Assembly (NCBI GenBank): GCA_903868455.1 | Contig: CAIPVK010000004.1 | Span: forward strand, 1 to 8,923 | Direction: 5' to 3' | Source: an uncultured Opitutia bacterium | Lineage (GTDB): Bacteria > Verrucomicrobiota > Verrucomicrobiia > Opitutales > UBA953 | DNA: 8,923 bases | Part shown: in pieces, positions 4,934 through 8,923 of the stretch | How the letters are laid out: the number at the start of each line of letters is the position of its first letter | Position numbering within the stretch: position 1 is the first letter of the stretch | Program-made: the position numbers and the translations under genes | The notes under the pieces: generated by a model | Databases searched by the model: none | The model's input: only the letters and a program-made list of their open reading frames with translations | What the model was told of the DNA's origin: nothing

Positions 4934-7900
4934 TCAGAAGTTCCGGCGGTAGCTCAGGTCGGCGCGGAAACCGTCCGAGAACCCGCCGTCGCCCTCGAAC
5001 CGGAGACCGAGGTTGACGGAGGACTTCGGGTCGAGCTGGTAGCCGCCGTTCAGGCCAAGGCCGAGGATGTCGTTGCCGTTGCCGCGGTGGGTGACGGTGG
5101 TGCGGACGTCCTCGGTGAGCACGGACGACTCGACCGCGTGGGCCTCGTCGCCGCCGAAGCTGGTCAGGCGGAGGTCGGCGCCGAGCGTGAGCTTGTCGCT
5201 GACCTTACCGGTGATCCCGACCGAGGCGACGACCGCGAGGCCGTTGTCCTCCTGCTCGGACACGTCGAGCGCGTCGAGCGACGAGACATTGGACTCGGCG
5301 AAGGCGTCGACCTTGGCGCGGTAGGCGAGGAGTTCCAGGCCGGCGTCGAGGGTGAACTTGCCGATCGGGCGGGCGTAGGTCACGGCGGCGCCGAGGACGG
5401 TCGACTGGGAGTCGACGTCGGAGGCGGACGAAACCGCGCCGAGGGTCGGGCGGGAGGTGTCGGTCGTCAGGCGGGAGAGACCGGCGCGGAGGCCGATCGA
5501 CAGCCCCTTGACGGACTCGAGCTGGTGGTTGAGCGAGGCGCCGAGGGTCAGGCCGTTGCTCTCGGCGCGGTAGCCGCCGCCGGTCACCTTGCCGTCCTCG
5601 AGGCCCAGCGAGAGCGTGAGGGCGCCCGCGGGCTGGAGGGAGGTGTGGTGAACCGAGGCGGTGTTGCGACCGACCTTGTACGGGAGGTTGTCCGAGTCGT
5701 CGCCGGCGCTGTCGAGGCTACCGCCGGAGAAGCGGACGCCCCAGCCCTCGGCGTTGGCGACGGGCAGGTCGGCGATCGCCCCGAAGAGCGTGCCGCGGGC
5801 CTGGGCGAGGATGCCGCCGTGGCGCTCGGCCGTGCTCAGCTCGAAGACGGCGTCGGTGGAATCCCCGGCGCCGACGGCGGCGGCGAGGGCCTCGGTCAGG
5901 CGACCGGCGTAGACCTGGTCGACGCCGCCGGCGGTCTCGACCAGGGCGGTGTCGAACATCGCGGCCTGGTTGGCGTTGGAGACGGCGGCGGTGCGGAGAC
6001 CGGCGCGGCCGATGATGCCGTAACCGACCACGTTACCCGTGCCGAGGGAGTAGAACACGGGACGGGCGAGCTCCGAGGTGGCCGAGTCGAACTGGCCGGA
6101 GACCTTGCCGTCGGCAAAGCTGAAGATTTCCAGCTTCTGGCCGAGGCCGAGCTCGAAGCCCGACAGCTGCTTGATGGTGAGGGTGCCGCCGTTGATCACG
6201 AAGTCGCCGCCGACCTGGACCTGGTCATGGCCGTTCGGGTTGACACCGGCGCCGGCGAAGCCCTGGAGCTCCATGTCGAAGTTCGTCAGGGCGTTGACCG
6301 TGAGGTTGCCCGCGAAGTTCAGGATGCCGGGCGAGTTACCAGGGGCGATATTGGCGCCCGCGTGGGTGGTCGAGTTGCCGGTCAGCGTGCCCGTGCCCGT
6401 CATGTTGCCGTAGATGTTGGCGGCGCCGGAGACGTTGACATTGGACGTGCCGGGATCGGCGCCCGTCGCGCCGAGGTGCAGCGTGCCGCCGGTCTGGACG
6501 GTGAGGTCGGGGAACTCCAGGGTGCCGCCGTTGCCGACGTTGGTGTTCGCGCCGGAAGCCACGTTGAAGGTGCCGGTGGTCGAGCTGATGTTCGTCACGT
6601 TGAGCGAGCCGCCCGCGACCTTGAGGACGCCGGAGCCGGTGACCTCGCCCTCGAAGTCGCCGCCGACCGCCACCTCGAGGGTGTTGCCGTCGCCGAGGTC
6701 GATGGTGCCGAGACCGCTGATCGAGTTGGCGACCTGATCGCCGTCCACAAGCTCGAGGGTGCCGTCGGTGTTGATGACGATGTCGAGGTCGGCGTCGAGG
6801 ATGCCGTCGCCGTCCAGGGCGACCGTGCCGCCGTCGATGGTCAGGCCGCCTCCGAGGTCGAGGGAGCCGGCCGCGCCCGCGAGGGTCAGCTTGCCGTCGC
6901 CGGTCTTGGCCAGGCCGCCGACGCCCGAGAGGGAACCGGAGTAGGTGGAATCGCCGGCCTGGTCGAGGGTGAGGGTCTCGCCGTCCTCGCCCAGGGTGAC
7001 GGCGCCGGAGCCGGTGAGGCCGCCGCCGACCTTGAGGGTGCGGGAGCCGAGGACCTCGGTCTCGCCGTCGTTGGCGTAGCCGCCGGTCGTCTCGACGTCG
7101 GCGTCCAGGGCGACGTAGCCCTCGCCGTCGACCGTGACGGAGGCGAGCGTGTCGGCGGCCGCCAAGGTCAGGCCGGCGCCGGAGCGGACGGTCACGTCGA
7201 CCTCATCGGCCTGGGTGCCGCTGAGATGGAGGTAACCCGCGGCGGCCGTGAGGTCGCCGGTGAAGGTGTTGGCGCCCGCGAGCTCCTGCCAGCCCGAGCC
7301 GGACTTGGTGAGGGATCCGGGGCCGCTGATCACGCCGGAGAAGTACCCCTCGCCGTCGGCACCGACCGAGAGGTCCAGGGTGGAGACGACATCGGTCACC
7401 TCGCCGGTGCCCTCGTCCTCGAAGCTGGTCTTGGCCAGGACGATGCCGCCCGAGCCGAAGAGCCCGTCCTCGGTGGTGAGGGTGCGAGTCGCGGCGCCCA
7501 CGGCGCCCCGGACATTCCAGGTGCCGTCGTTGGTCGCGGTGACCGCGGCGATGTCCGAGGACTGGTTGACGACGCCTCCCTCGAGGTTCCAGATGCCGCC
7601 GAGGTTGCCGAGGTCGTCGGCCACGACGGTGAGGCCGCCGAGCACGTTGAGGGTGGCGCCGGAACGGTTGGTGACCGCGTAGGCGTAGGACGGCGAGGCG
7701 AGGGTGAGGGTGCCGAGGTTGTCGATCTCGTCGGCCACGACCGAGCCGACCGAGGTGAGCGAGGCGCCCGCGGCGACCGAGGCCGAGAGGAGGCGCTCAC
7801 CGGCCCAGAGCTGGACGTCGCCGCCGTTGACGGTCAGGTTGCCGCCCACGCCCGGGGCGAAGAGGCGGCCGCCGCCCTGGGTGGAGAGGACGCCGCTGTT

Positions 7901-8923
7901 GACGGTGACGTCGGACAGGCTGCTCTGGCCGGTCAGGAACAGGGCGCCGTCGTAGCCGGCGGAGCCGACCTCGATCGAGCCGTTGGACAGGACGCCCGAC
8001 ATGACGGCCTGCTCAGGGGCGAGCTCGCCGGAGTTGCCGAAGACCGCGAACCGGCCGGTGCGGCCGTTCATGTTGATCGCGTTGACGAGGGTGACCGTGC
8101 CCTGGGAGAACTCGGAGCCGAAGACGATGACCGAGCCGTCGGTGATGCCGGCGGCGTTCCAGCGCAGGGTCTGGCCGGTCGAGCTGTTGATGGCGCCGAA
8201 GTTGAGGGTGAGACCCTCCTCGGTGGCGGCGGTGAAGCCGCCGGCGCCCGACCAGGTCACCTGGTTGGGCAGGGTGTTGCCGACGCGGCGCACGATGGTG
8301 CCGGAGGTCACGATCGTCCCGGTGTTGAGGCCGTGGGCGAGGCCGGACGCGGCGTCGAGGTCGAGCACGCCGGCTCCCGCGAACTGGATGCGGCTGTCGG
8401 AGTGGATGTTGACGCCGTCCTCGGCCTCGATGGCCGCGCCCTCGACGAGGGTGACGCCGGTGTAGGTGTTCTCGCCCACCAGCTGGACGAGGCCGCCGCC
8501 GCCGAAGCGGACGGTGGCGCCTGCGCCGGAGGCGAAGGACCCGCCCTCGATGCTGGCGGTGGAGTCGTCGGCGATGGTGCCCTCGAGGCGGATGACGTTG
8601 CCCGCGCCGGGCGCGAGGGTGACGTTGGCGCCCTTCATCAGGAAGATGTCGGTGCCCGCGGCCTGGCCGGCCTCGCCTCCGTTGTTGGAGGAGCCGCCGA
8701 GCACGGCGTTGTTCTCGAAGACGCTGTTGCCGGTGAGGGTCAGCGAACCGCCGTTGCGGACGAAGATGGCGCCGCCGAAGCCGGAGCCGCCGCCGCCGAA
8801 CTGGCCGTCGCCGTTGGAGCCCTCGCCCGCGCCGAAGCCGGCGCGGCCGCCGTCGCCGGGGTCGCCGTCGACGCCCTGGCCGGTGCTGCCCGCGGAGCCG
8901 CCCGCGCCGCCCGCGCCGCCGCC
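4934..8923 (-). CDS. Outer-membrane autotransporter, beta-helix adhesin type (N-terminus missing)
   Basis: The frame is open from the right edge of the window to TGA at 4936-4934: 1329 residues, with signal peptide and true start beyond the edge. Numbering from the edge, residues 1-50 are Gly-rich, followed by GGAIFVRNGGSLTL and FENN. Residues about 75-880 are repetitive beta-helix passenger with PATR-type units: VGENTYTGVTLVEGA (nt about 8429-8494), SLTKSGSGWQELAGANTFTG (about 7217-7324) and LAKTGDGKLTLAG (about 6803-6928). A GNSPGIL segment and a GHDQVQV/FVINGGTLTI stretch (about 6150-6345) end the passenger. The C-terminal 270 or so residues (nt about 4937-5752) are the membrane beta-barrel of alternating hydrophobic strands, ending GFRADLSYRRNF with the terminal Phe expected for BAM recognition. 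I saw no cysteine in the visible protein, as is usual for type Va passengers. No catalytic motif is visible in the passenger, so adhesion or surface structure is the likely role. The promoter is outside the window. Confidence 0.92.
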   Translation of the reverse strand, partial: GGGAGGAGGSAGSTGQGVDGDPGDGGRAGFGAGEGSNGDGQFGGGGSGFGGAIFVRNGGSLTLTGNSVFENNAVLGGSSNNGGEAGQAAGTDIFLMKGANVTLAPGAGNVIRLEGTIADDSTASIEGGSFASGAGATVRFGGGGLVQLVGENTYTGVTLVEGAAIEAEDGVNIHSDSRIQFAGAGVLDLDAASGLAHGLNTGTIVTSGTIVRRVGNTLPNQVTWSGAGGFTAATEEGLTLNFGAINSSTGQTLRWNAAGITDGSVIVFGSEFSQGTVTLVNAINMNGRTGRFAVFGNSGELAPEQAVMSGVLSNGSIEVGSAGYDGALFLTGQSSLSDVTVNSGVLSTQGGGRLFAPGVGGNLTVNGGDVQLWAGERLLSASVAAGASLTSVGSVVADEIDNLGTLTLASPSYAYAVTNRSGATLNVLGGLTVVADDLGNLGGIWNLEGGVVNQSSDIAAVTATNDGTWNVRGAVGAATRTLTTEDGLFGSGGIVLAKTSFEDEGTGEVTDVVSTLDLSVGADGEGYFSGVISGPGSLTKSGSGWQELAGANTFTGDLTAAAGYLHLSGTQADEVDVTVRSGAGLTLAAADTLASVTVDGEGYVALDADVETTGGYANDGETEVLGSRTLKVGGGLTGSGAVTLGEDGETLTLDQAGDSTYSGSLSGVGGLAKTGDGKLTLAGAAGSLDLGGGLTIDGGTVALDGDGILDADLDIVINTDGTLELVDGDQVANSISGLGTIDLGDGNTLEVAVGGDFEGEVTGSGVLKVAGGSLNVTNISSTTGTFNVASGANTNVGNGGTLEFPDLTVQTGGTLHLGATGADPGTSNVNVSGAANIYGNMTGTGTLTGNSTTHAGANIAPGNSPGILNFAGNLTVNALTNFDMELQGFAGAGVNPNGHDQVQVGGDFVINGGTLTIKQLSGFELGLGQKLEIFSFADGKVSGQFDSATSELARPVFYSLGTGNVVGYGIIGRAGLRTAAVSNANQAAMFDTALVETAGGVDQVYAGRLTEALAAAVGAGDSTDAVFELSTAERHGGILAQARGTLFGAIADLPVANAEGWGVRFSGGSLDSAGDDSDNLPYKVGRNTASVHHTSLQPAGALTLSLGLEDGKVTGGGYRAESNGLTLGASLNHQLESVKGLSIGLRAGLSRLTTDTSRPTLGAVSSASDVDSQSTVLGAAVTYARPIGKFTLDAGLELLAYRAKVDAFAESNVSSLDALDVSEQEDNGLAVVASVGITGKVSDKLTLGADLRLTSFGGDEAHAVESSVLTEDVRTTVTHRGNGNDILGLGLNGGYQLDPKSSVNLGLRFEGDGGFSDGFRADLSYRRNF
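8777..8923 (-). repeat. Gly-rich, partly Gly-X-Y head of the autotransporter
   Basis: Codons at the window edge encode a Gly/Ala/Ser/Asp-rich stretch. At the DNA level GCCGCCCGC is repeated in tandem at 8897-8905 and 8906-8914 and continues as GCC triplets. In protein, Gly falls at every third position in two short runs: GAG GAG GSA GST GQG (residues 3-17) and GVD GDP GDG GRA GFG (17-31), overlapping at the Gly where the phase changes. The segment then becomes irregular (EGSNGDGQFGGGGSGFGG). It is probably a flexible spacer; its full length is unknown because the window cuts it. Confidence 0.7.

Noticed and set aside
3402..4952. 516-codon open frame on the + strand opposite the redoxin and channel genes
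   Set aside because: It runs across two genes and the terminator hairpin and gives an Asp/Glu/Gly-rich string with no domain. The MscS signature is on the opposite strand.
8702..8704. GTG as the start of the autotransporter
   Set aside because: The frame stays open to the window edge and the upstream residues (Gly-rich head, GGAI, FENN) clearly belong to the same passenger. No signal peptide follows this GTG.
4934..8923. CRISPR-like or tandem DNA repeats in the autotransporter gene
   Set aside because: The repetition is loose and follows codons for Gly, Asp, Val and Thr in a beta-helix. There are no evenly spaced identical repeats apart from the 9-nt tandem at the edge.

Overview
The window is very GC-rich (about 70% by eye) and densely coded. 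It comes from a Gram-negative bacterium, because it encodes a classical outer-membrane autotransporter with a beta-barrel ending in Phe and two small proteins with Sec signal peptides. The very high GC, the Gly-rich autotransporter head with a Chlamydia-Pmp-type GGAI/FENN motif, and a C25-like exported protein of a kind I associate with Planctomycetes and Verrucomicrobia make a PVC-superphylum host (for example an Opitutaceae-like verrucomicrobium) a reasonable guess. This is inference; a high-GC proteobacterium is not excluded.

Layout. Bases 1-184 (+) are the last 60 codons of a membrane protein, probably an ABC transporter permease. It converges with the minus-strand block and shares a CTAG with it, in which both stop codons lie. 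All other genes are on the minus strand and read right to left: an autotransporter (8923 to 4934, N-terminus outside the window), an intrinsic terminator (4912-4879), then four tightly packed genes: an MscS-type channel (4838-3783), an exported thioredoxin-like protein with a CXC motif (3779-3276), an exported caspase-fold/C25-like cysteine peptidase (3229-1910), and a NERD-nuclease/UvrD-type helicase (1905-181). The gaps in this block are 3, 46 and 4 nt, so it is probably one operon. The 46-nt gap holds an 8-bp perfect inverted repeat.

How the genes may work together. Two neighbours are envelope proteins that both use thiols: a CXC redoxin and a cysteine peptidase. A redox-partner relationship is plausible but unproven. 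The channel could be part of the same envelope-stress response. The cytoplasmic NERD-helicase has no obvious link to the others beyond apparent translational coupling to the peptidase gene. The autotransporter is a separate, terminated unit and looks like a surface beta-helix adhesin. No RNA genes, insertion sequences, CRISPR arrays or integrase-type genes are visible, and no non-coding stretch is longer than about 95 nt.
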